A DNA stretch of 64,000 nt from Desulfopila sp. IMCC35008 (GTDB taxonomy: Bacteria > Desulfobacterota > Desulfobulbia > Desulfobulbales > Desulfocapsaceae). Under the pieces are notes generated by a model. The model had not been told where the DNA came from. It searched no databases and was given only the letters and a program-made list of their open reading frames with translations. Below are positions 10,513-18,471 of this stretch, in pieces (position 1 is the stretch's first letter; each line of letters opens with the position of its first letter). Position numbers and translations under genes: made by a program. The DNA is taken from the NCBI RefSeq assembly GCF_010646885.2, contig NZ_CP050700.1:904001-968000 (forward strand), in the 5' to 3' direction.

Positions 10513-12195
10513 GTGGCGCTGCTCTATCCCAATACCTATAGTGTCGGGATGTCAAGCCTGGGGTTCCAGCTGGTTTACGAAATGCTGGGGCGTCAGGATG
10601 AGCTTGTCTGCGAGCGTTTCTTCCTTCCCGAACCGTCCTCCTCATTTCGTTCGGTTGAATCTTCAAGCCCGCTTTCTTCCTTCCCCATTGTTTTCATTTC
10701 CATAAGTTTTGAACACGATTACCTGCACCTGGTTCAACTGTTGCAGCTTGCTAACATCCCTGTTTTTGCAGAGGACAGAGGGGATGTGATTTCGGCTGAA
10801 AACCCACTGGTTGTTTGTGGTGGTGTGGCAACAGCGATGAATCCTGAGCCACTTGCTCCTTTTGTCGATCTCTTCATTATAGGTGAGGCCGAACCACTAC
10901 TCGAAAAGGTTGCTACCACGATTGCTGACCGTTTTAAGAGTGAAGGCAGGACGTCTCTTCTGGGGTCGCTTTGCAAGCAGTACTGCAGTTGTTACGCTCC
11001 ACGTTTTTATAGCCCTGTTTATGATGAAAAGGGAGATTTTAATGGCTACACGGTTGAGCCGGGTTTTCGCCCGAGGATTACCCGGGAGTATCTAGAGACA
11101 ACGACTGTTGCTTCCCATTCAGTACTCAGCAGTCCTGATATCGAATTTTCAGATATGCACCTGACGGAACTTGGACGTGGTTGCTCGCGGGGGTGTCGGT
11201 TCTGTGCCGCAGGTTTTATCTATAGACCTCCACGTTTATGGGATGGAGATGCGATTGTTGAGGGCATTCGCCAGCGGCATGAAGGAATAGGTAAGGTGGG
11301 ACTGCTCGGTATGGAAATGGCCGAAATGGAATCACTCAACATGATCAGTGATTATTTGCAGGAGAGCGGTTGTGCACTCTCTTTTTCCTCTTTGCGCGCT
11401 GACCGGCTGAGTGAGCCTCTTCTCAACCTCCTCGAAGTGAGTAATCTGAAAAGTGTTGCCATCGCCCCTGACGGTTCATCTGAAAGGCTGCGTTCTGTGA
11501 TAAATAAGGGGCTATCTGAGAAGGATCTCCTGAACGGGGCAATACAGCTTGTCGAGGGTGAAATCTACAAACTCAAGCTGTATCTCATGATTGGTTTGCC
11601 ATCTGAAACAGATGAAGATCTGCTGGAAGGTGTCCGGTTTATTAAAAAGATGAAGCAAACTATAGATCTCATAGGGAAAAAGCGGGGCCGGCTCACTGAG
11701 ATTATGGTTTCTGTAAACTGTTTTGCACCAAAACCCTGGACACCGTTCCAGTATCATCCATTTGGTATGAGTGATTCCCTCCATCCTGATGAATACGGGG
11801 ATGCATTTAAATCGGTGTCGGAGCTCAAACGTCGACAGAAACTACTCAAGAAAGGACTCATGGCCACCGCCAATGTACACATACAGTTCGATAAACCCGA
11901 TAATGTATTGTTTCAGGCAGTGTTGGCCAGGGGGGATCGTCGACTCGCACAGGTCCTGGAATATATGGCATCAAGCGGAAAAAACTGGAAAGCTGCCATG
12001 AAAGAATTTGATCTGCGGCCTGAACAGTTTACTCATAAAGGGTGTGATGCAGGGACCCCTTTTCCGTGGGAGATTATTGATCACGGGATTAATTCTTCCT
12101 ATTTATGGAAAGAATATCAGCGTGCTTTTGAAGAGCGGTTGACACCATCGTGTGATACGTCAGTCTGCAGAAGATGCGGAGTCTGCAATGATTGA
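10513..12195 (+). CDS. B12-binding-type radical SAM protein
   Basis: The protein has an N-terminal region like the cobalamin-binding domain (ALLYPNTYSVGMSSLGFQ, VFISISFEHD), then a radical SAM core whose cluster motif is GCSRGCRFCAAGF at about residue 225, then a C-terminal domain ending in CRRCGVCND, a possible extra metal site. The substrate is unknown; the family includes proteins linked to tRNA or methylthio-type chemistry, but I cannot assign one. Start is doubtful: GTG at 10513 lacks a ribosome binding site, while the same frame is open back to 10399 and codes for a plausible GSFLKKWTGRVP. A CTG at 10486 follows GAGAAGGG (10471-10478). The 3' end overlaps the next gene by eight bases. 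Confidence 0.85.
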   Translation: MALLYPNTYSVGMSSLGFQLVYEMLGRQDELVCERFFLPEPSSSFRSVESSSPLSSFPIVFISISFEHDYLHLVQLLQLANIPVFAEDRGDVISAENPLVVCGGVATAMNPEPLAPFVDLFIIGEAEPLLEKVATTIADRFKSEGRTSLLGSLCKQYCSCYAPRFYSPVYDEKGDFNGYTVEPGFRPRITREYLETTTVASHSVLSSPDIEFSDMHLTELGRGCSRGCRFCAAGFIYRPPRLWDGDAIVEGIRQRHEGIGKVGLLGMEMAEMESLNMISDYLQESGCALSFSSLRADRLSEPLLNLLEVSNLKSVAIAPDGSSERLRSVINKGLSEKDLLNGAIQLVEGEIYKLKLYLMIGLPSETDEDLLEGVRFIKKMKQTIDLIGKKRGRLTEIMVSVNCFAPKPWTPFQYHPFGMSDSLHPDEYGDAFKSVSELKRRQKLLKKGLMATANVHIQFDKPDNVLFQAVLARGDRRLAQVLEYMASSGKNWKAAMKEFDLRPEQFTHKGCDAGTPFPWEIIDHGINSSYLWKEYQRAFEERLTPSCDTSVCRRCGVCND

Positions 12196-13633
12196 ATCCG
12201 AGAAGGAGAAGCAGGCCAAGGAGAATGATGGTGGCTTGCAACCGTTCAAGCTCGTTAAGTATTTCACCTTTTCCAGTCTTGCCGTAATGCTGGTTTTTGC
12301 CTTACTGCTCTCCTGGATAATTTCAAACAATGCCAGAAAGGTTATGCTTAATCAGAGTGAGGAGTATTCTCTGGTCCTTGCCGAAACACTTAACCAGCAG
12401 GTCTTTCGCCGTTTCGTTCTGCCAACCGTCGTCCGTTATGGCAATATAGCACTGAGTAATCCGGAACAGTTCGACGCCCTTGATAAAATAGTCAGCTCAA
12501 TTATCCAGGGTATGAAAATCAAGACGGTTACGATCTATGACTCCCAGGTCAATATAACCTCCTATTCAACTGATCTCAAACTGGTCGGGAAAGAGGGGCT
12601 TGGAGGTCCCGAATATCATCGTAGCCTGCAGGGGGAATCGAATTCGCTACTGACCAGTACGGGAACAATATTTAATCTTGTACCAGGTTCCACCCCGCCC
12701 AGTTGTGAACTGCAGACTTTCATTCCTTTCAGGCAGGTGCGCCAGGGGGGAGAGAGTAGCGATGTCATTATGGGGGTGATTGAAATTACAAAGGATCTTT
12801 CGCGGGAATATACCAATATCATCCGTTTACAGTCGAGCATCATCGGTATATCGGTAACGGTGATGATGATCCTGTTTCTGATTCTGCGATCAATCGTCAG
12901 CAGGGCCGATAATATCATGGAGAGGAGAAACGAGGAGCGGCTTCGCCTCAAAGAAAAACTGAACCAGGCAGAGCGCCTTGCCCATCTTGGGACCATGGTT
13001 GCAACCGTTTCGCATGAGATCAAGAGCCCGCTCGGTATTGTCCGAAGTACGGGTGAGATTCTTGAAAAGAGAATAAAAAAGGTCGCGCCCGGTAATGAAC
13101 ATCTGGCCCGTATCATTGTAGAAGAGACCGGCAGGCTCAACGATATCGTTATTGAATTTCTCGATTTTGCCCGTCCGCAGGAGCCCAGACCGGAAATCAC
13201 CAATGTAAATGGGGTGCTGGAAAAGGCTGTCAATTTTATCTCCCCGAAATTATCAGAACAGGACATAAAGCTGAACCTGTCCCTGGACCAGAACCTGCCG
13301 TCGGGCAATATCGATGTAAATCTTTTTTACAGGGCTCTCTTAAATATTCTTGTCAATGGGATGCAGGCCATGGGGGAGGGGGGGCAACTTGATGTCTCTA
13401 CCAGGCGAGCGGATGACGGCTGGATAGTGATTGCCATTGGTGATAATGGTTGCGGTATGTCTGAGGAAAAATTAGCCAGGATTTTTCAGCCATTTTTCAC
13501 GGATAAACATAAGGGGACGGGGCTTGGCCTGGCAATAACGAAGAACATAATAGAAAGCCATAATGGCGATATACACGTTACCAGTGAACCTGATAGTGGA
13601 ACAACCTTTACCATACTGCTCCCCGCCGTCTAA
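12188..13633 (+). CDS. Membrane sensor histidine kinase, NtrB-like
   Basis: Two membrane segments at about residues 22-44 and 216-238 enclose a periplasmic sensor domain of about 170 residues. A HisKA domain follows (VATVSHEIKSPLG, with the phosphorylated His near residue 275) and then a HATPase_c domain (NILVNGMQAMGEGG, GDNGCGMSEEK, GTGLGLAITKNI). No response regulator lies next to it, so the partner is elsewhere. ATG at 12188 has ggag upstream and overlaps the radical SAM stop. The start of the FetA-like gene lies inside its 3' end, so the three may be one transcript. The ligand is unknown. Confidence 0.9.
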   Translation: MIESEKEKQAKENDGGLQPFKLVKYFTFSSLAVMLVFALLLSWIISNNARKVMLNQSEEYSLVLAETLNQQVFRRFVLPTVVRYGNIALSNPEQFDALDKIVSSIIQGMKIKTVTIYDSQVNITSYSTDLKLVGKEGLGGPEYHRSLQGESNSLLTSTGTIFNLVPGSTPPSCELQTFIPFRQVRQGGESSDVIMGVIEITKDLSREYTNIIRLQSSIIGISVTVMMILFLILRSIVSRADNIMERRNEERLRLKEKLNQAERLAHLGTMVATVSHEIKSPLGIVRSTGEILEKRIKKVAPGNEHLARIIVEETGRLNDIVIEFLDFARPQEPRPEITNVNGVLEKAVNFISPKLSEQDIKLNLSLDQNLPSGNIDVNLFYRALLNILVNGMQAMGEGGQLDVSTRRADDGWIVIAIGDNGCGMSEEKLARIFQPFFTDKHKGTGLGLAITKNIIESHNGDIHVTSEPDSGTTFTILLPAV

Positions 13634-14240
13634 CCGCCCACGACTGGAGGTTGTCGATGTCGCTTTTCTGCAAAACGGTCCTTACAGGTTTAGTGCGACA
13701 GGGGGCGAATGTATCGGCTTAAGCGGTGACTCCGGAGTTGGGAAAACACTGTTGCTGAAGGCTGTTTGTGATCTGATACCGCATTGGGGCCGTGTTTTGC
13801 TCGACGGGGTTTCAAGTGAGGCTATGAGTGCACCGGTATGGCGCAGAAGGGTATGCATGGTGCCTGCCGACCCGGCCTGGTGGCATGATCGGGTGGGAGA
13901 TCATTTTATTACCCCCTCTGGAGTGGTGAATCTGTTTCCTGAAGTGCTTGAACAACTCGGTTTTACAACGGAAGTGCTGGAATGGGAGGTGCGTCGTTTG
14001 TCTACCGGCGAGCGGCAACGTCTGGGGTTGGCCAGGGCTCTGTTGCTCCAGCCTGAGGTTCTGCTTCTGGATGAACCGACATCCGGACTCGACGACTATA
14101 ACCGTGGCCAGGTTGAAACACTGATTGGTTCCCTGCAGAGAACGAGAAATGTAGTGGTCGTCTGGGTAGGACATGATTATGCGCAGCTGGAGAGGGTAGC
14201 TCAAAGAATCCTGAAAGTAAAAAAGGCAGGACTTGAGTAA
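13563..14240 (+). CDS. fetA: FetA-like ABC transporter ATPase
   Basis: This is a short ABC ATPase: Walker A GDSGVGKT at about residue 57, a signature LSTGERQRL in place of LSGGQ, and Walker B VLLLDEPTSGLDD. It is paired with a UPF0014/FetB membrane protein directly downstream (TAATG overlap). In E. coli FetAB exports iron and protects from peroxide stress; a like role here is inferred from family and pairing. The start is unclear: the ATG at 13563 overlaps the kinase by 71 bases, and GTG codons at 13584 and 13596 are alternatives. The conserved part begins at LEVVDVAFL (about 13650). Confidence 0.8.
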   Translation: MAIYTLPVNLIVEQPLPYCSPPSNRPRLEVVDVAFLQNGPYRFSATGGECIGLSGDSGVGKTLLLKAVCDLIPHWGRVLLDGVSSEAMSAPVWRRRVCMVPADPAWWHDRVGDHFITPSGVVNLFPEVLEQLGFTTEVLEWEVRRLSTGERQRLGLARALLLQPEVLLLDEPTSGLDDYNRGQVETLIGSLQRTRNVVVVWVGHDYAQLERVAQRILKVKKAGLE

Positions 14241-15034
14241 TGAACGTGATAGAACTTTCAGCAGTTGATCTCGGCATAGCTGCTCTGCTTGTCGTCGTCT
14301 TGGCAGCTACCAGTATGGTGATGAGCCTGGGCGTTGAAAAAAAGATCCTGCTGTATAGCTGCAGGATGACGGCTCAATTGCTTCTTGTTGGCCTGATACT
14401 TCGTTACCTGTTCAGCAATGCCAGTGGCTGGCTTGTGATACTCATGTCGTTGGTGATGTTGGCAGCTGCGGGCCGTGAGGTTCAAGCGAGACAAAAAAGA
14501 AAGGTGCGGGGCTGGAACGGATATATGATCGGCACCTCCGCCATGTTCATCTCATCTTTTTCAATTGCTCTCTTGGCCCTTACCGTAATTATCCAGGTCA
14601 AGCCTTGGTATACACCGCAATATGCGGTCCCGCTCCTGGGTATGTTGCTTGGCAATACCATGACAGGGGTGTCCCTTTCCATCGACATGCTCGTATCACA
14701 GCTCTACGAAAAACATACCATTGTTGAGCAGAGGCTGATGCTGGGGCAGGAGTGGCAAGAGGCCAGCTCAGATATTCGCAGGGATGCAATGCGCAACGGT
14801 ATGATGCCAATCGTCAACTCAATGGCTGCTGCCGGACTTGTAAGTCTACCGGGCATGATGACCGGCCAGATTCTTGGCGGAACACCACCGGTAGAGGCAG
14901 TCAAGTACCAGATACTTATTATGTTCCTTATTGCAGCCGGAACAGGATTCGGGGTGATTACCGCGATTGGCTTGACGGCAAGGCACCTCTTTGACAAACG
15001 GCACCGTTTGCGACTCGAGCTCATATCTCAATGA
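14240..15034 (+). CDS. fetB: FetB/UPF0014 membrane permease
   Basis: The 264 residues form about seven membrane segments and carry clear UPF0014 landmarks: GVEKKILLYSCRMTAQLLLVG, LLGMLLGNTMTGVSLS and the region SLPGMMTGQILGG. It would form the channel of an ABC exporter with the ATPase before it; metal (iron) export is the known role in E. coli FetAB. The start overlaps the upstream stop. It ends 38 bases before a convergent small gene, with a short hairpin (TCCACT/AGTGGA, 15052-15067) in between. Confidence 0.9.
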   Translation: MNVIELSAVDLGIAALLVVVLAATSMVMSLGVEKKILLYSCRMTAQLLLVGLILRYLFSNASGWLVILMSLVMLAAAGREVQARQKRKVRGWNGYMIGTSAMFISSFSIALLALTVIIQVKPWYTPQYAVPLLGMLLGNTMTGVSLSIDMLVSQLYEKHTIVEQRLMLGQEWQEASSDIRRDAMRNGMMPIVNSMAAAGLVSLPGMMTGQILGGTPPVEAVKYQILIMFLIAAGTGFGVITAIGLTARHLFDKRHRLRLELISQ

Positions 15035-15072
15035 GCGGGTGACGCTCCCGTATCCACTATAAAGTGGACAAT

Positions 15073-15300
15073 TCACTCTGTTTTATCTTCGCTTCCGAGG
15101 TAATGGCAGCAACTGATAAGCTTGTTTCTCATTTCATTGTCAGGCTTTTCGGTCGCCAGGAACCATCTCCACACGTTTATTAATGATGCAATAAACAGAA
15201 GATATGATAAAAGTTTGAACCCTGTGGTTCGAAAAAAAAAGGCGGCTGCGAGGAGTAAAAGCAGTATGGTGATTATCCTGAAACGTGGTTTGTCAAACAT
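15073..15300 (-). CDS. Small two-segment membrane protein
   Basis: The 75-residue product has two hydrophobic stretches (ITILLLLLAAAFFF and LLSYLLFIASLINVW) and a charged C-terminal tail. A possible ribosome binding site (aaagg) lies upstream of the start. I do not recognise a family. The overlapping + frame at 15122-15304 looks like noise. Function unknown; it is likely a real small inner-membrane protein. Confidence 0.5.
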   Translation of the reverse strand: MFDKPRFRIITILLLLLAAAFFFRTTGFKLLSYLLFIASLINVWRWFLATEKPDNEMRNKLISCCHYLGSEDKTE

Positions 15301-15406
15301 CTAAAAACCTTTTGTTGGCCGGACAATTGGATGAATGTATAGTGTCTTATTTAAAGTATATCATTTTCGTGACAAGCATTAAACCAGGAATATAAAGGTT
15401 GGGACA

Positions 15407-16267
15407 ATGTTTCGTTATGTAGTGTTCTTGTTCACAGCTTTGCTGGTCTGTTCATGTGAGGATACCAATATTGGTATTATGGCAGGGGCGGCTTCCGATG
15501 CGGTAACCGCCGTTACCCTGGACGATGAGGATGTGTATAAAATAGCACAACGTGCTGCAGCTATTTCAGATAGCAAACACCGGGTGGCTCAAAGAGGGAG
15601 TGTTTATGATGCCCGTCTCCAGAAACTGGTTGCCAGGCATGCGGTACAGGATGGCAGGGCATTCAATTTCAAAGTGTACCTGACAGAGCAGGTAAACGCC
15701 TTTGCCATGGCAGATGGCACGGTTCGCGTTAACAGCGGCCTGATGGACTTGATGAACGACCAGGAGTTGCTGTTTGTTATCGGTCATGAGATGGGACATG
15801 TGGTGAAGACCCACTCTCGCCGAAAAGTGGTTGTGGCTTATGGATCGAGTGCCCTAAGAAAGGCTGTTGCCTCACAGGAAAATGAGATCGGTCAGCTAGC
15901 TCGTTCTGTGCTGGGTGATTTTGTCGAACAGTTGACGAATGCCCAGTTTTCTCAGCATGAGGAGCGGCAGGCCGATCTATATGGATTGAGATTCCTGGAA
16001 GAGGAGGGGTATGATAAAAGTGGTGCAGTTTCTGCCTTGGGGAAACTTGCCGATCTGGCACGTCAGCATACCTTCCTTTCCAGTCATCCCGACCCTGAGG
16101 AGAGGGCCGAACTTATGTTGAGCGGGGCTCTTGAAGACGGAGCGAAGGGCGATGAGGAACATTCTCTGTTAAGCAGCCTCTTCGGTTTTGTCAAAGATGT
16201 CGTGTTGTTCATTGTCGGGATGGTTGTCGGCTTGGTAAAATGGTTCTTTCACGTAATTACCGGTTGA
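15407..16267 (+). CDS. M48 family zinc metalloprotease lipoprotein
   Basis: A lipoprotein-type signal peptide (FLFTALLVCSC) is followed by an M48 peptidase domain with the zinc motif VIGHEMGHVVKTHSRR near residue 126 and the third zinc ligand region EERQADLYG. SSHPDPEERAELM is the usual M48 C-terminal element. A hydrophobic C terminus (VVLFIVGMVVGLVKWFF) may hold it to the membrane. Related proteins such as BepA and LoiP act in envelope quality control. No TPR repeats are present, so it is closer to LoiP in layout. It stands alone. Confidence 0.88.
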   Translation: MFRYVVFLFTALLVCSCEDTNIGIMAGAASDAVTAVTLDDEDVYKIAQRAAAISDSKHRVAQRGSVYDARLQKLVARHAVQDGRAFNFKVYLTEQVNAFAMADGTVRVNSGLMDLMNDQELLFVIGHEMGHVVKTHSRRKVVVAYGSSALRKAVASQENEIGQLARSVLGDFVEQLTNAQFSQHEERQADLYGLRFLEEEGYDKSGAVSALGKLADLARQHTFLSSHPDPEERAELMLSGALEDGAKGDEEHSLLSSLFGFVKDVVLFIVGMVVGLVKWFFHVITG

Positions 16268-16445
16268 TCTGTAGATCTCATTAGTCTCTTCATTTTGCAT
16301 TCTCGGTTGAGGCGGCAGCTGGTAGATGTGAGTGGGGCCATCCGCGAGATCCCTACGGTTTTACTCCAAATATTCTTGTCTTTTTTCGGTATTAATGTTC
16401 ATATGTTTAAAATTTTGTCGTACCTGTTTTTCGTACTGTTGTCTT

Positions 16446-16457
16446 TTGTAAATACAA
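16446..16457 (+). promoter_or_regulatory. Palindrome before the CoA-disulfide-reductase-like gene
   Basis: TTGTA-AA-TACAA is a perfect dyad 16 bases before the GTG start and close to its ribosome binding site. Two near repeats of TCGTAC (16418 and 16431) lie just upstream. This may be an operator, but the regulator is unknown. Confidence 0.3.
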
Positions 16458-16473
16458 GTTAGCGGAGGGCGAA

Positions 16474-18192
16474 GTGAGTAAGCGTATAGTGATAATCGGT
16501 GGTGTGGCTGCGGGCCCTAAAACGGCAGTCAGGGCAAAACGGTTAATGCCGGATAGTGACGTAACGTTAGTCGATCAGGACAGCATGATATCCTATGGGG
16601 GTTGCGGAATTCCATATTACGTGTCCGGGGATGTTCCGGATGAGAAGGAACTGCGGTCCACCAGTTTTCATATGGTGCGGGATGCGACATTTTTTGAAAA
16701 TGCAAAGGGGGTCAAAACCATTACCTCCACAAGGGCCCTCTCGATTGACAGGGAGAAAAAAACTGTTACCGTCGAGTATGTAAAAACCGGTGACAAGAGC
16801 GATCTTGAATATGACATCCTGATGCTTGCCACCGGTTCAGAGCCTGTAAGACTTCCTTTGCCGGGCGTCGACCTCGAAGGTGTCTATACCATCAGTGATT
16901 TGCATAAAGCTATTGAGATCAAGGATCGTATTGCCAAGGGTAAGGTCGGAAAGGCTGTTGTCGTCGGCGGAGGTGCCATTGGTCTCGAGATGGCAGAAGC
17001 ACTTACCGATCTCTGGGGCGTTGAAACAAGCGTTGTAGAGTTTATGGACCAATTGCTGCCAAGTGCCGTCGGCTGGTCGATGGCTTCCATGCTCACAAAA
17101 CATCTGCGAGATAATAATATTGAGGTCTTTCTGGGTGAAGCGGCGCAGGAGGTCCTGGGTGAGGATGGTAAAGTTGTCGGCCTCAAGACGGGTAAACGAA
17201 CACTTGAGGCGGATCTTGTTATTCTGGCGGCAGGTGTCAGGCCACGCTCTCAACTTGCGGTTGAGGCGGGTCTGCAGGTTTCGAAAAATGGTGCAATTGT
17301 CGTCAACGAACGGATGCAGACCTCCGACCCTGCAATCTATGCTGCGGGAGACTGTGTTGAGATCATGCACCTTGTAACCGGAAAGCGTTTTTTCGCCCCA
17401 TTTGGCAGCCTGGCAAACAAGGAAGGTCGTGTGGCTGCCAATAATATGGCAGGAATCCCAACGGTATTCAAGGGTGCTGTGGGCAGTTTTATCATGAAGG
17501 CCTTTGATATCTGTATTGGTGCCGTCGGTCTCAGTCTTGAACAGGCAAAGGCGGAAGGGTTCGATGCCGAGAGTTCCTATACCTCTCCTTCGGATCGGGC
17601 ACATTTCTATCCTGGTCAGGCCGTTATGTGTCTTGAATTGGTCTTTGATAAAAGGACCAGAAGAGTTCTGGGAATGGAAGGTGTGGGTCCTATGAATGAT
17701 GGGCTGTCGGCCAGGATTGATGCGGCCGCTGTTGCTATTTCTGATGGAGCGACAATCGATGAATTCTATAATATTGAGATGTGTTATGCGCCTCCGTTCT
17801 CTGCAGCTATTGATGCAATTAATGCTGCTGGATATGTGGCAGAAAACATCTGCGATGGAAGAATGAATCAGATCTCCCCACAGGAGTTCTGTCGTTGGAT
17901 GGATGACCAGTCACTGTATCCTGACTGGCTGGTTCTGGATGTTCGTCACACCAAGGAGGCAGCACCGCTGGTTGAAAAATATCCAGAGAAATGGTTATCC
18001 ATCCCCTATGATCAGGTGCGAGCACGACATGGTGAACTGACAACAGATAAGACTGTTATCGTCGTCTGTAACGCCGGATCAAGATCGTATGAGATCCAGC
18101 TTTTTATGGGAACAGTTGGAAAAGAAAATTATCTCGTACTCCCGGGTGGTTTAAATTTTATCCGTCGTGTCGGTGCTGATTGGTTGGAGTAA
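16474..18192 (+). CDS. CoA-disulfide-reductase-like flavoprotein with rhodanese domain
   Basis: The N-terminal ~450 residues are a FAD/NAD(P)H disulfide oxidoreductase: the FAD motif IIGGVAAGPKTA, the single redox Cys in SYGGCGIPYY, the second nucleotide motif VVVGGGAIGLEMAE and IYAAGDCVE. A C-terminal rhodanese domain (about 470-572) has DVRHTKEA and the active loop CNAGSRSYE. Proteins of this layout reduce CoA disulfides, CoA persulfide or polysulfide (CoADR-Rhd, Npsr). In an organism that probably handles reduced sulfur, sulfane-sulfur reduction is a reasonable inference. The GTG start follows gcggagggcgaa. A strong terminator follows. Confidence 0.9.
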   Translation: MSKRIVIIGGVAAGPKTAVRAKRLMPDSDVTLVDQDSMISYGGCGIPYYVSGDVPDEKELRSTSFHMVRDATFFENAKGVKTITSTRALSIDREKKTVTVEYVKTGDKSDLEYDILMLATGSEPVRLPLPGVDLEGVYTISDLHKAIEIKDRIAKGKVGKAVVVGGGAIGLEMAEALTDLWGVETSVVEFMDQLLPSAVGWSMASMLTKHLRDNNIEVFLGEAAQEVLGEDGKVVGLKTGKRTLEADLVILAAGVRPRSQLAVEAGLQVSKNGAIVVNERMQTSDPAIYAAGDCVEIMHLVTGKRFFAPFGSLANKEGRVAANNMAGIPTVFKGAVGSFIMKAFDICIGAVGLSLEQAKAEGFDAESSYTSPSDRAHFYPGQAVMCLELVFDKRTRRVLGMEGVGPMNDGLSARIDAAAVAISDGATIDEFYNIEMCYAPPFSAAIDAINAAGYVAENICDGRMNQISPQEFCRWMDDQSLYPDWLVLDVRHTKEAAPLVEKYPEKWLSIPYDQVRARHGELTTDKTVIVVCNAGSRSYEIQLFMGTVGKENYLVLPGGLNFIRRVGADWLE

Positions 18193-18253
18193 CCCCTGAT
18201 TTATCCGTATAGTGTATGCCTTGGCTCACTGGTCATCCGGTGATCACTTTTTG

Positions 18254-18299
18254 AAGCCTTCCCGACTATCATTTTTGTGTTATGCCGGGAAGGCTTTTT
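18254..18299 (+). terminator. Rho-independent terminator
   Basis: Arms AAGCCTTCCCG (18254-18264) and CGGGAAGGCTT (18286-18296) pair over 11 bases and are followed by a T run. It ends the CoA-disulfide-reductase-like gene. Confidence 0.9.
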
Positions 18300-18471
18300 C
18301 ATTTTTGCCTATTTTTCCCTCCTGTTAGACAACACTTGTTTCTTTGTGCTAGTATGTCATTATGGGGTTGCTATCGACTATTGGTTTTTCAGTACATATA
18401 GAGTAAGAATGATTATCAGAGCAGAATGTAAAATGGACGGATGAAGTATTTAAATTTTGAAGAGGTAATGC

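Noticed and set aside
12616-13308. A 230-residue minus-strand frame
   Set aside because: It is opposite the histidine kinase gene and rich in Ser/Arg/Leu without a recognisable domain.
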